From: ZC4RG30 sp049841155
Lineage (GTDB): Bacteria > Pseudomonadota > Gammaproteobacteria > Steroidobacterales > Steroidobacteraceae
Length of the DNA stretch: 64,000 nucleotides
Direction of reading: 5' to 3'
Assembly: GCA_049841155.1 (NCBI GenBank)
Contig: JASGHI010000004.1
Span: forward strand, 372,001 to 436,000
Shown: piece after piece, positions 26,754-35,940 of the stretch
Layout: every line of letters starts with the position of its first letter
Numbering within the stretch: the first letter of the stretch is position 1
Notes under the pieces: model-generated
Seen by the model: only the letters and a program-made list of their open reading frames with translations
The model's database searches: none
What the model was told of the DNA's origin: nothing
Translations under genes and position numbers: made by a program

Positions 26754-28284
26754 TCCGCGAAGCGCGCGTTACTCCGGGCTGATGCGCAGCCTCGCCGCCT
26801 TGCTGGTCGGCGCGGCGCTGACCCTGGCCTTTGCTCCCTACGGCCTGTGGCCGCTGGCGGTGATCTGCCCAGCCGCACTGATGGCGCTGTGGACGCAGGC
26901 ATCGCGGCCGCGCGAGGGCGCGTGGCTGGGTTTCTGTTTCGGGCTGGGCCTGTTCGCTGCCGGCACCTGGTGGCTGTACATCTCCATCCGCGTGTTCGGG
27001 CAGGCGCCGCTGTGGGTGGCCTTGCTGGTGATGGGTGCGCTGGTGCTGATCATGGCCGGATGGTATGCGCTGCTGGGCTTTGCCGTGCTGCGCCTGCTGC
27101 CGGTGCGCGGTTCCTGGAACCTGCTGGCCGCTGTGCCGGCCATGTGGCTGCTGGTGGAGTGGTGCCGCGGCTGGTTCCTGTCGGGCTTTCCGTGGCTGTC
27201 GCTGGGCTACAGCCAGACCGGCACCTGGCTCGCGGGTTTCGCGCCCGTGGGCGGCGTGTACCTCGTCAGTGCGCTGTTGCTCGTAGCCGCCGGTGCGCTG
27301 GTGACACTGTGGCGCGGCAAGGGCCGGCAGCGCCTCGTCGCACTGGCGTTGCTGCTGCTGCCCTGGCCAGCGGGGCTTGCCCTGCGCAGCGTGGAGTGGA
27401 CGCGCCCCGATGCCGCGCCGCGCACGGTGGCCATCGTGCAGGGCGCCATCCCGCAGGACATGAAATGGCTGGAGACCAACCGCCAGAACATCCTCGATGA
27501 ATATGCGCGGCTGCATCACGAGGCGCTGGGCGCCGCGCTCATCGTGTGGCCGGAGTCTGCGCTGCCGGATCTGGCCAACCTGCTGCCGCAATATCTCGGC
27601 GGCATCTGGTCCGCCTCGGAGAAGGCCGGTTCCGCGGTGCTGATGGGCGTCATGCGCTTTGAAGAGGGAGCGCCGCGGGGCGCCGAGAATTACTACAACT
27701 CCGTGCTGGCGCTGGGCGAGGGCGAAGCCGCGTTCTACGACAAGCGCCACCTGGTGCCCTTCGGCGAGTACTTTCCGGTGCCGGACTGGGTGCGCAGCTG
27801 GCTGCGGCTGCTGAGCCTGCCCAATTCGGATTTCACCGCCGGAGCGGACGAGCAGCCGCCGCTCGCGCTGGGGGGGTTCAGCGCCGCCACCAGCATCTGC
27901 TACGAGGATGCCTATCCGGCCGCACTGCGCCGTGCCGCCCGCGCGGCGAATCTGCTGGTGAACGTGACCAACGATGCCTGGTTCGGCCGATCCAGCGCCC
28001 GCTACCAGCACCTGCAGATCACGCGCATGCGCGCGGCCGAGGCGCGCCGCCCGCTGCTGCGGGCCGCGAACGATGGGGTGTCGGCGGTGATCGGCCCCCG
28101 CGGCGAGATCCAGGCGGCGGCGGCGGAATTCACGCCGGCGGTGCTGCGCGCCCAGGTGCATACCCGCAGCGGCGATACGCCATATCTGGTTGCCGGAAAC
28201 TGGCCGATAATCAGCATTGCCGGGCTGCTGGTGGCCTGGGTCACGCGGCGGCGGTGGAAACTTCCACGGCCCGCGCCGGTCTGA
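26746..28284 (+). CDS. lnt: Apolipoprotein N-acyltransferase
   Basis: 512 aa from GTG 26746, overlapping corC; ATG 26782 is an alternative start. About six N-terminal membrane helices precede a nitrilase-type periplasmic domain with WPESALPD (Glu), YDKRHLVPFGEY (Lys) and SICYEDAYP (Cys), the catalytic triad. It adds the third acyl chain to lipoproteins; several lipoproteins are encoded nearby (lptE, cyoA, the 42-kb lipoprotein). Confidence 0.96.
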   Translation: MSDPRSARYSGLMRSLAALLVGAALTLAFAPYGLWPLAVICPAALMALWTQASRPREGAWLGFCFGLGLFAAGTWWLYISIRVFGQAPLWVALLVMGALVLIMAGWYALLGFAVLRLLPVRGSWNLLAAVPAMWLLVEWCRGWFLSGFPWLSLGYSQTGTWLAGFAPVGGVYLVSALLLVAAGALVTLWRGKGRQRLVALALLLLPWPAGLALRSVEWTRPDAAPRTVAIVQGAIPQDMKWLETNRQNILDEYARLHHEALGAALIVWPESALPDLANLLPQYLGGIWSASEKAGSAVLMGVMRFEEGAPRGAENYYNSVLALGEGEAAFYDKRHLVPFGEYFPVPDWVRSWLRLLSLPNSDFTAGADEQPPLALGGFSAATSICYEDAYPAALRRAARAANLLVNVTNDAWFGRSSARYQHLQITRMRAAEARRPLLRAANDGVSAVIGPRGEIQAAAAEFTPAVLRAQVHTRSGDTPYLVAGNWPIISIAGLLVAWVTRRRWKLPRPAPV

Positions 28285-28325
28285 TGGGGACACTGGGAAT
28301 CGTCATTCCAAAGGAAACTGCTGCA

Positions 28326-29798
28326 ATGTCAGTCGATTGTTTCGGTCGCAAGCTTGCCGTCCTGGTTCTGAGCACATTTGCACTGGCCTCCTGCTCGCCC
28401 CCCGCTTCCACGGCTGTTCCGCCGGTCGCTGCCGCTGCGCTGCCCCAGGCCGCGCAGTCCGCAGGGCCGCTGGTGACGGGGCTGCCCGACTTCACGGCGC
28501 TGGTCGAGAGGTACGGGCCCGCCGTGGTCAATGTGCAGGTCGTGGAGCAGCCCACTGCCGTGCAGTCGCGCTCGCCGCGCGGCTTTGATTCCGACGATCC
28601 CTTCTCCGAGTTCTTCCGCCGCTTCGGCATTCCCAATCCCAACGGGCCGCGGGGGGATTCCCAGCCGGCGCGCGGCATGGGTTCGGGCTTCATCGTGTCC
28701 GCGGACGGCTACATCATCACCAATGCGCATGTGGTGCGCGGTGCCACCGATGTCACCGTGAAGATGACCGACCGGCGCGAATATCCGGCCAAGGTCGTCG
28801 GCATCGATGACCGCACCGATGTGGCGGTGATCAAGATCGACGCCAAGAATCTGCCCACCGTGCGGCTCGGCGATCCATCGCGGCTCAAGCCCGGCCAGTG
28901 GGTGGTGGCCATCGGTTCGCCCTTTGGCATGGAAAACAGCGTGACGGCGGGCATCGTCAGCGCAGTGTCGCGCACGCTGCCGGGCGATCCCTACGTGCCC
29001 TTCATCCAGACCGACGCGGCGGTGAATCCCGGCAATTCCGGCGGCCCGCTGTTCAATCTCGAAGGCGAGGTGGTCGGCATCAACTCGCAGATCTACAGCC
29101 AGAGCGGCGGGTACATGGGCCTGTCGTTCGCGATTCCCATCGACGTTGCGAATAATGTCCGCGAGCAGCTGGTCAAGACCGGCAAGGTGCAGCGCGGCCG
29201 CATCGGCGTGGAGATCGGCACCGTGACGGCGGCGTTTGCCGAATCCTTCGGGCTGGATTCGCCGCGCGGCGCGCTGGTGAACTCCGTGGTTGCCGGCGGT
29301 CCGGCAGCCCGCGCGGGCCTGAAGCCCGGCGACATCATCATCGGCGTGAACGGCAAGGCCATCGACCGCGACATCGAGGTGCCGGCGCTGGTCTCCGCGA
29401 CCAAGCCCGGCAGCAAGGTGCAGCTGGAGATCTGGCGTGACCGCAAGAGCCGCAATTTCACCGTGGACGTGGAGGCTCTGACCGAAGACAACGGCGATGC
29501 GGCCCCCAGCCAGGGCGGCGGCAAGGCCGAGCCCAGCTCCCTGGGCCTGTCGGTCCGTCCGCTGGCCCCCGAAGAGCGCAGCCAGGTGCAGACCGAAGGC
29601 AGCCTCGTGGTCGAGGACGTGACCGGTCCGGCGCTCAACGCCGGCGTACGTCCCGGTGACATCGTGCTCGGCGTGGCCGGCACCAATGTGCGCACGGTGG
29701 AGGAGCTCAAGGCGGCCGTGAAGCGTGGCGGCAAGACCGTCGCGCTGCGCATCCAGCGCGGCGACCGGCAGGTGTTCATTCCGGTCCGCACCGAATAG
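28326..29798 (+). CDS. DegP/DegQ/MucD-type serine protease with a lipobox
   Basis: 490 aa from ATG 28326 with AAGGA upstream. Catalytic triad: ITNAHVVRG (His), DDRTDVAVIK (Asp), NPGNSGGPL (Ser); two PDZ domains follow (about 280-370 and 395-485). The leader ends STFALASC, a lipobox with Cys at about 23 and Ser at +2, predicting an outer-membrane lipoprotein. Most DegP/MucD proteins are soluble and periplasmic. It folds or degrades damaged envelope proteins. It lies 41 bp after lnt. Confidence 0.92.
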   Translation: MSVDCFGRKLAVLVLSTFALASCSPPASTAVPPVAAAALPQAAQSAGPLVTGLPDFTALVERYGPAVVNVQVVEQPTAVQSRSPRGFDSDDPFSEFFRRFGIPNPNGPRGDSQPARGMGSGFIVSADGYIITNAHVVRGATDVTVKMTDRREYPAKVVGIDDRTDVAVIKIDAKNLPTVRLGDPSRLKPGQWVVAIGSPFGMENSVTAGIVSAVSRTLPGDPYVPFIQTDAAVNPGNSGGPLFNLEGEVVGINSQIYSQSGGYMGLSFAIPIDVANNVREQLVKTGKVQRGRIGVEIGTVTAAFAESFGLDSPRGALVNSVVAGGPAARAGLKPGDIIIGVNGKAIDRDIEVPALVSATKPGSKVQLEIWRDRKSRNFTVDVEALTEDNGDAAPSQGGGKAEPSSLGLSVRPLAPEERSQVQTEGSLVVEDVTGPALNAGVRPGDIVLGVAGTNVRTVEELKAAVKRGGKTVALRIQRGDRQVFIPVRTE

Positions 29799-29811
29799 CA
29801 GGCGGGCCTGG

Positions 29812-29837
29812 GGCCCGTCCTCTGCGCGGGACGGGCC
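29812..29837 (+). terminator. GC-rich hairpin after the DegP-type gene
   Basis: GGCCCGTCC and GGACGGGCC form a perfect 9-bp stem with an 8-nt loop, 14 bp past the protease stop. No T-tract follows, so it may be a transcript-stabilising or pausing hairpin and not an intrinsic terminator. Confidence 0.35.
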
Positions 29838-29902
29838 TCCGCGCCGCTGCCGTGACGGCCGGCGTTGTGTATTCTTGCGGACCCCTCGAAGTCTGGCTCC
29901 GC

Positions 29903-32536
29903 ATGCAGGAAAAATACGATCACGCCGCCGTCGAGCGCGGCGCCCGGCAGGACTGGGCCGATGCCCGCGCCTTTGCCGCGGATGAATCCGCCCCGGGCGA
30001 GAAGTACTACTGCCTTTGCATGTTCCCGTACCCGTCCGGGCGCCTGCACATGGGCCATGTGCGCAACTACACCATCGGCGACGTGCTGGCTCGCTTCATG
30101 CGCATGCAGGGCCGCAATGTGCTGCAGCCCATGGGCTGGGACGCCTTCGGATTGCCGGCGGAGAACGCCGCCATGGCCAATGGCGTGCCGCCGGCAAAGT
30201 GGACGCGCGACAACATCGCCTACATGAAAGGGCAGCTGCAGTCGCTGGGTCTTGCCATCGACTGGGGCCGGGAGCTTGCCACCTGCGATCCGGACTACTA
30301 CCGCTGGAACCAGTGGCTGTTCCTGCGCATGCTCGAGAAGGGCATTGCGTACAAGAAAACCGGCACCGTCAACTGGGATCCGGTGGACCAGACCGTGCTC
30401 GCCAACGAGCAGGTGATAGATGGCCGCGGCTGGCGCACCGGCGCGCTGGTCGAGAAGCGCGAGATCCCGATGTACTACTTCGGGATCACCCGCTATGCGG
30501 GCGAGCTGCGCGCCGCGCTGGATGCGCTGCCGGGCTGGCCCGAACGCGTGCGCACCATGCAGGCCAACTGGATCGGCGAGAGCCATGGCGTGGAAGTGGA
30601 GTTTCCCTTCGCCGACGATGCGCGCGCCAGGATGGGGCAGGACGGCCGGCTGAAGGTGTTCACCACCCGCGCGGACACGCTGTTCGGCGTGACCTACGTC
30701 GCGGTGGCCGCGGAGCATCCCCTGGCGCTGGCCGCAGCGCGGGACAACGCGCCGCTGGCCGCCTTCATCGACGAATGCCGCCGCGGCAGCACGATGGAGG
30801 CGGACCTCGCCACGCAGGAGAAGAAAGGCCTGCCCACCGGGCTGCATGTGGTGCACCCGCTTACCGGCGCGAAGCTGCCCGTGTACGTCGCGAACTATGT
30901 GCTCATGGCTTATGGCGAGGGCGCCGTGATGGCGGTGCCGGCGCATGACGAGCGCGATTTCGAGTTCGCGCAGAAATACGCCCTGCCGGTGCGCACCGTG
31001 GTTGCCTCGGTCCGCGGCGCATACGACAGGGTCGAGGCCCCATGGCAGGAGGCCTATGCCGAGCACGGCGCGCTGGTGGATTCGGGGAAGTTCACGGGCC
31101 TTGTCTCGGCCGCTGCCGTCGACGCCATTGCCGCCGAACTTGCCGCGCGCGATCTGGGCCGCAAGCGCGTGCAGTACCGGCTGCGCGACTGGGGCATTTC
31201 GCGGCAGCGCTACTGGGGCTGCCCCATCCCCATAATCCACTGCGCCACCTGCGGTGACGTGCCGGTGCCGGACGAGGATCTGCCGGTGCGCCTGCCCGAG
31301 GACCTGGTGCCCGATGGCAGCGGCAACCCGCTGGCCAGGACGCCCTCGTTCTATCAGTGCAAGTGCCCGAAGTGCGGCGGCGATGCGCGCCGCGAGACGG
31401 ACACCATGGACACCTTCGTCGATTCGTCCTGGTATTTCCTGCGCTATGCCAGCAGCGGCAACGACCGCGCGATGGTCGATGCGCGCGCCGACTACTGGCT
31501 GCCCGTGGACCAGTACATCGGCGGCATCGAGCATGCCATCCTGCATCTGCTGTATGCGCGTTTCTGGACCCGCGTGATGCACGGGATGGGGCTGGTGAAG
31601 ACTCCCGAACCCTTCGCGAACCTGCTCACGCAGGGCATGGTGCTCAACCACATCTTCCAGCGCACCGGCAGCGAAGGGCGGCGCGAGTACTTCAACCCCG
31701 CCGACGTGGATCTCACCGTCGATCCGGCGACGCGCACGGCGCATGCCACGCTGAAGAAGGATGGCTCGGCCGTCACCTACGAGGGCATGGGCACCATGTC
31801 CAAGTCACGCCTCAATGGCGTCGACCCCAATGCGCTGACGGAGAAGTTCGGCGCCGATACGGCGCGGCTGTTCATGATGTTCACCGCGCCGCCGGAGCAG
31901 ACGCTGGAATGGTCGGATGAGGGCGTGCTGGGCGCCAACCGCTTCCTGCGGCGGCTTTGGAAGGCCGTGTTCGATCATGTCGAGGCCGGCGGCCCGGTGG
32001 CCGCGCAGGCAATGCGCGCGCTGCTGGCGGCCGGTGTCGCGGGCGAGGACCGCGACCTCAGGCGCGTGGCGCACCAGACGCTGGCGAAGGTGAAGGACGA
32101 CATCGGCCGGCGCCGCGTCTTCAACACGGCGATCGCGTCGGTGATGGAATTGCTCAATGCAGCGGGCCGCCACACGGCCGTCACGCCCGCGGCGCGCGCC
32201 GTGCGCCAGGAGGCGCTGGAGATCGCGGTGATGGCGCTGTCGCCGGTGGTGCCGCACATCACCCATGCGCTGTGGCAGTCGCTGGGGCATGGGCAGCCGC
32301 TGTGGCGCGAACGCTGGCGCGAAGCCGACCCGGCAGCGCTGCAACAGGATACGATCGGCATCGTGGTGCAGGTCAATGGCAAGCTGCGCGGCCGCGTGGC
32401 CGTTGCACCCAACGCCTCCGAGGACGAGGTGAAGGCTGCCGCGCTCGCGGACGAGAACGTGCAGCGCTTCCTCGAAGGCCGCGAACCGCGCAAGGTGATC
32501 GTCGTGAAGGGCAAACTGGTCAACGTCGTGGTGTGA
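29903..32536 (+). CDS. leuS: Leucyl-tRNA synthetase
   Basis: 877 aa from ATG 29903. Class Ia synthetase: PYPSGRLHMGH (HIGH motif, about 40-50), an editing CP1 domain, zinc-type cysteines (CATCG, CPKCGG), TMSKSRLNG (KMSKS motif). It charges tRNA-Leu. TATTCT at 29868-29873 is a possible -10. The stop overlaps the ATG of lptE (TGATG). Confidence 0.98.
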   Translation: MQEKYDHAAVERGARQDWADARAFAADESAPGEKYYCLCMFPYPSGRLHMGHVRNYTIGDVLARFMRMQGRNVLQPMGWDAFGLPAENAAMANGVPPAKWTRDNIAYMKGQLQSLGLAIDWGRELATCDPDYYRWNQWLFLRMLEKGIAYKKTGTVNWDPVDQTVLANEQVIDGRGWRTGALVEKREIPMYYFGITRYAGELRAALDALPGWPERVRTMQANWIGESHGVEVEFPFADDARARMGQDGRLKVFTTRADTLFGVTYVAVAAEHPLALAAARDNAPLAAFIDECRRGSTMEADLATQEKKGLPTGLHVVHPLTGAKLPVYVANYVLMAYGEGAVMAVPAHDERDFEFAQKYALPVRTVVASVRGAYDRVEAPWQEAYAEHGALVDSGKFTGLVSAAAVDAIAAELAARDLGRKRVQYRLRDWGISRQRYWGCPIPIIHCATCGDVPVPDEDLPVRLPEDLVPDGSGNPLARTPSFYQCKCPKCGGDARRETDTMDTFVDSSWYFLRYASSGNDRAMVDARADYWLPVDQYIGGIEHAILHLLYARFWTRVMHGMGLVKTPEPFANLLTQGMVLNHIFQRTGSEGRREYFNPADVDLTVDPATRTAHATLKKDGSAVTYEGMGTMSKSRLNGVDPNALTEKFGADTARLFMMFTAPPEQTLEWSDEGVLGANRFLRRLWKAVFDHVEAGGPVAAQAMRALLAAGVAGEDRDLRRVAHQTLAKVKDDIGRRRVFNTAIASVMELLNAAGRHTAVTPAARAVRQEALEIAVMALSPVVPHITHALWQSLGHGQPLWRERWREADPAALQQDTIGIVVQVNGKLRGRVAVAPNASEDEVKAAALADENVQRFLEGREPRKVIVVKGKLVNVVV

Positions 32537-33021
32537 TGCGCATGCGTGCCGCAATCCTGCTGGTGCTGGCGTTCACGGGGATGGCCGGCTGCGGCTTCCA
32601 TCTGCAGGGCCGGCAGACCTTGCCGGCGGCTCTGTCCACAATCTATGTGGACCCCAAGGACGCGCAGAGCGAATTCACCCAGGCGCTGCGCGCGCAGCTC
32701 ACGGTCTCGGGCGCGCACGTGCTGCCCGCAGCCGTCAGCGATGCGGCCACCGTGACGGTGCTGCGTGACGAGCTGACCGAGCGCGTGCTGTCGGTGTCGG
32801 CGCGCAACATCCCCACGGACTATGAACTGAGCTACGAAGTGGAAGTGTCGGTGTCGGCCGGCGGCCGCGAGCTCATGGCGCGCGAGCCGTTCTCGCTGTC
32901 GCGGGTCTACAGCTTCGACGAGACGCGCCTGCTGGCCAAGGAGCGCGAAAAGGAGATCCTGGCCGGCGCGCTGGCCCGCGACATGGCCAGTGTCGTGGTG
33001 CGGCGGCTCGGCGCGCTCTGA
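32536..33021 (+). CDS. lptE: LPS-assembly lipoprotein LptE
   Basis: 161 aa. Signal peptide with lipobox GMAGC (Cys 19), followed by GFHLQGRQTLP, the usual LptE start. It forms the outer-membrane LPS translocon with LptD. It follows leuS directly, the conserved order; holA, often next, is displaced by four genes here. Confidence 0.93.
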   Translation: MRMRAAILLVLAFTGMAGCGFHLQGRQTLPAALSTIYVDPKDAQSEFTQALRAQLTVSGAHVLPAAVSDAATVTVLRDELTERVLSVSARNIPTDYELSYEVEVSVSAGGRELMAREPFSLSRVYSFDETRLLAKEREKEILAGALARDMASVVVRRLGAL

Positions 33022-33026
33022 CGCGC

Positions 33027-33512
33027 GTGCTGCGTCTGGCAGGACTGGACCGCCTTGCCGTGGGCCTGCTGCTGGCCCGCTATGGCCTCGAGCTGCGGCT
33101 GGTGAGCGCGGGCGAGGATATCCCCGGCAGCTACTGGGGCGAGTGCGAGGCGGGGCTCAAGGATTCCACGCTGTACGCGCGGCTCGATACCCCGCTGCAT
33201 TCGGTGCTGCACGAGAGTGCGCATTTCATCTGCATGTCCGCCGAGCGGCGCGCGGGCCTGGACCGCGATGCCGGCGGTGATGATGCCGAGGAATGCGCCG
33301 TCTGCTACCTGCAGCTGCTGCTGTCGGCCGAGCTGCCCCAGTGCGGCCTCGATCGCGCCTGTGCCGACATGGACGAGTGGGGCTACAGCTTCCGGCTGGG
33401 TTCCACGCGTGCCTGGTATGAGCAGGATGCCGCGGATGCGCGCCTGTGGCTGCTGTCCGCGGGCATCATCGACGCCGCCGGACGCCTCACGTTCCAGCTG
33501 CGCGCGGGTTGA
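33027..33512 (+). CDS. Conserved protein of unknown function with an HExxH motif
   Basis: 161 aa from GTG 33027. A zinc-metalloprotease-like HESAH lies at 62-66, with Glu 88 and 89 twenty-two to twenty-three residues later, the spacing of gluzincin third ligands. Other conserved-looking elements are GSYWGE (34-39), AVCYLQLLL (91-99) and DEWGYSFRLG (116-125). There is no signal peptide or membrane helix. It follows lptE by 5 bp and is probably cotranscribed with leuS-lptE. I know of similar unannotated proteins in gammaproteobacteria but cannot assign a function. Confidence 0.75.
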   Translation: MLRLAGLDRLAVGLLLARYGLELRLVSAGEDIPGSYWGECEAGLKDSTLYARLDTPLHSVLHESAHFICMSAERRAGLDRDAGGDDAEECAVCYLQLLLSAELPQCGLDRACADMDEWGYSFRLGSTRAWYEQDAADARLWLLSAGIIDAAGRLTFQLRAG

Positions 33513-33534
33513 GGCGCACGGCCCCGCAGCGCGG

Positions 33535-34554
33535 CTACTGCCGCGCGAAGCCGTCGGCCGCTGCGCGTAGCGCCCGCGCGATGCCGGGTTCGAAGGCCGA
33601 ATGCCCCGCATCCGGCACCACCACGAGCTGTGCCTCGGGCCAGGCGCGGTGCAGATGCCAGGCACTGCGCATGGGACAGACCACGTCGTAGCGTCCCTGC
33701 ACGATGACGCCCGGGATGCGGCGGATCCTTGCGGCATCGCGCAGCAGCTGGTCATCGGCATCCAGAAAGCCGCCGTTCACGAAGTAGTGGCATTCGATGC
33801 GCGCGAAGGCTGCAGCGTATTTCGACGCGCGGAACTTCGCGATGTAGTCCGGGTTGCTGCGCAGGAAACTGGTCGCGCCCTCCCAGATCGACCAGGCGCG
33901 TGCCGCCGCGTTGCGCTCGTTTGCATCCGTGCTCGTGAGCCGGCGGTAGTAGGCGCGCATCATGTCGTAGCGCTCCTCTTCCGGAATCGGTTTTACGTAC
34001 TCCTCCCACAGATCGGGGAACAGGGATGCCGCGCCCTCGCTGCTCTGGTAGAACCATTCCAGTTCCGAGCGCCGCAGCAGGAAGATGCCGCGCAGCACCA
34101 GTTCAGTGACGCGCTGCGGGTGCTTCTGCGCATAGGCCAGCGCCAGCGTCGAGCCCCAGCTGCCGCCGAACACCTGCCAGCGGTCGATGGCGAGGTGCTC
34201 GCGCAGCCTTTCGATGTCGGCCACCAGGTCCCAGGTGGTGTTGTCCTCGAGGCTGGCATGCGGTGTGCTCCGGCCGCAGCCGCGCTGGTCGAACAGCACG
34301 ATGCGGTAGCGGCGCGGATCGAAGAAGGTGCGCATGCGCGGATCGGTGCCGCCGCCGGGCCCGCCGTGCAGGAACACCACCGGCTTGCCGCGCGGGTTGC
34401 CGCTTTCCTCGAAGTAGAGCCGGTGCAGGGCCGAGACTTTCAGCCTCCCCGTGCGGTAGGGCTCGATGGGTGGATACAGCCCGTCCCGCGCCGGCCGGGC
34501 CGCCACGGACTTGCGGGCGGGCCGGGCCGCCCGCGGGCTTCTCCTCGCCGCCAT
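33535..34554 (-). CDS. pip: Proline iminopeptidase
   Basis: 339 aa. Alpha/beta hydrolase of the S33 family: oxyanion HGGPGGGTDP, nucleophile GGSWGST, acid GRYDVVCP, His in AGHSAFEP. It removes N-terminal proline. An Arg/Ala-rich N-terminal extension (about 1-22) precedes DGLYPPIEPY. The start overlaps the hinT stop (ATGA). Confidence 0.95.
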   Translation of the reverse strand: MAARRSPRAARPARKSVAARPARDGLYPPIEPYRTGRLKVSALHRLYFEESGNPRGKPVVFLHGGPGGGTDPRMRTFFDPRRYRIVLFDQRGCGRSTPHASLEDNTTWDLVADIERLREHLAIDRWQVFGGSWGSTLALAYAQKHPQRVTELVLRGIFLLRRSELEWFYQSSEGAASLFPDLWEEYVKPIPEEERYDMMRAYYRRLTSTDANERNAAARAWSIWEGATSFLRSNPDYIAKFRASKYAAAFARIECHYFVNGGFLDADDQLLRDAARIRRIPGVIVQGRYDVVCPMRSAWHLHRAWPEAQLVVVPDAGHSAFEPGIARALRAAADGFARQ

Positions 34555-34901
34555 CAGCGCGTTCCGACCATCGCGCCCAGGGGCGCGCCGCCGATCAGGT
34601 GCAGGTGCAGGTGATAGACCTCCTGCCCCCCATTGCGGTTGCAGTTGATGATGAGGCGGTAGCCGTCCTCGGCGATGCCGAGCTTGCGTGCCAGGTCCCG
34701 CGCCACCAGGAACAGCCGGCCGATCAGCGGCGCATCGCCGTCGGCGATGTCGTTGGCCGTGGCGATGGGCTTGTTCGGCACGATGAGGATATGCACCGGT
34801 GCGCGGGGGTGGATGTCGCGGAAGGCGGTGATTTCCGCGTCCTGGTAGACGATGTCCGCCGGCAGTTCGCCGGCGATGATGCGTTCGAACAGGGTGGCCA
34901 T
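34554..34901 (-). CDS. hinT: HIT-family nucleotide-binding protein (HinT-like)
   Basis: 115 aa from ATG 34901. HIT signature QEVYHLHLHLIGG (H-x-H-x-H) near the C-terminus; start ATLFERIIAGELPADIVY. It hydrolyses purine phosphoramidates. It is the first gene of a two-gene unit with pip and faces holA across 22 bp. A TATAGT 7 nt before the ATG suggests a leaderless mRNA. Confidence 0.95.
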   Translation of the reverse strand: MATLFERIIAGELPADIVYQDAEITAFRDIHPRAPVHILIVPNKPIATANDIADGDAPLIGRLFLVARDLARKLGIAEDGYRLIINCNRNGGQEVYHLHLHLIGGAPLGAMVGTR

Positions 34902-34908
34902 GTGACGG

Positions 34909-34914
34909 ACTATA
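34909..34914 (-). promoter_or_regulatory. Candidate leaderless -10 box TATAGT for hinT
   Basis: On the minus strand TATAGT ends exactly 7 nt before ATG 34901. It overlaps the holA -10 box on the other strand by 4 bp. There is no Shine-Dalgarno. Confidence 0.6.
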
Positions 34915-34916
34915 AT
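34911..34916 (+). promoter_or_regulatory. Candidate leaderless -10 box TATAAT for holA
   Basis: Consensus TATAAT ends exactly 7 nt before the TTG start of holA at 34924. There is no ribosome-binding site between, so transcription would start at the initiation codon. Confidence 0.6.
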
Positions 34917-34923
34917 ACGCGGC

Positions 34924-35937
34924 TTGAAGACCACACCGGAAAAGCTCCAATCCGGGCTCGACCGGGGCCTGGCCCCCGTCTACCTCATCTCGGGCGATGA
35001 ACCGCTCACTGCGGGCGAGGCGGCCGATGCGCTGCGCGCCGCGGCGCGCGCGGCCGGCTTCACCGAGCGTGACGTGTTCTTCGTCGAACGCGCGAACACC
35101 GGTCCATGGGAAGAGATTTTTGCAGCGGCGCAGTCGCGGTCGCTGTTTGCCGAGCGGCGCCTGATCGAGGTCCGCCTGCCCGGCGGCAAGCCGGGCGCGG
35201 CCGGCGGCAAGATCCTGCAGGAAATCGTGCAGCTTGCCGGGCCCGAGCTCATGGTGCTGGTCATCACCGGCGCACTGGACCGCGAGGCGCAGCAGTCGGC
35301 CTGGGTGCAGGCGCTGGAGCATGGGGGCTGCTGGGTGGTCGCGGAAGCCGTCGCGGCAGCGCAGCTGCCGGGCTGGATCAGGCAGCGCGGCGCGCGCCTG
35401 GGGCTCAAGCTCGATGACGCGGCCGTAGAGTTGCTGGCGCAGCAGACCGAGGGCAATCTGCTGGCCACCTGGCAGGAGCTGCAGAAGCTGCAGCTGGCCG
35501 GGCTCACTGGAGTCGGCGCGCAAGAGGTGCTCGCCGGCACCACCCGCAGCGGCCGTTACGATGTCACGCAGCTGGGTGAGGCCATGCTCGCCGGCGACAG
35601 CCGCCGCGCGCTGCGCATACTGGGCGCGCTGCGCGCCGAGGGCGTGGAGCCCACGCTGGTGCTGTGGTCGGTGCTGCAGGAGCTGCGCATGCTGTGGCTG
35701 CAGCTGGTGCCCGGGCCGCAGGTCGCGGGCATCTGGAGCCGCAACCGCGGCGCGCAGGGCGCGGCCCTGCCGCGGTTCCGGCAGCGGGGACGGGCGGGCT
35801 TTGCGCGCCTCACGGAGCAGGCCGCGCGCGCAGACCGCATAATCAAGGGAATCGAAAGGGGGCAGGCCTGGGATGAAATCGCGTTGCTGGTGGCTGAATT
35901 CACATCGGGAGGAGCGCCGCTGCAGCCTGCGGCCTGA
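34924..35937 (+). CDS. holA: DNA polymerase III delta subunit
   Basis: 337 aa from TTG 34924. The N-terminus (KTTPEKLQSGLDRGLAPVYLISGDEPL) aligns with the family start, supporting the rare TTG. It is part of the clamp loader that opens the beta clamp. It begins the holA-nadD-rsfS-rlmH group, a conserved order, and lies 3 bp before nadD. Confidence 0.95.
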   Translation: MKTTPEKLQSGLDRGLAPVYLISGDEPLTAGEAADALRAAARAAGFTERDVFFVERANTGPWEEIFAAAQSRSLFAERRLIEVRLPGGKPGAAGGKILQEIVQLAGPELMVLVITGALDREAQQSAWVQALEHGGCWVVAEAVAAAQLPGWIRQRGARLGLKLDDAAVELLAQQTEGNLLATWQELQKLQLAGLTGVGAQEVLAGTTRSGRYDVTQLGEAMLAGDSRRALRILGALRAEGVEPTLVLWSVLQELRMLWLQLVPGPQVAGIWSRNRGAQGAALPRFRQRGRAGFARLTEQAARADRIIKGIERGQAWDEIALLVAEFTSGGAPLQPAA

Positions 35938-35940
35938 AGC

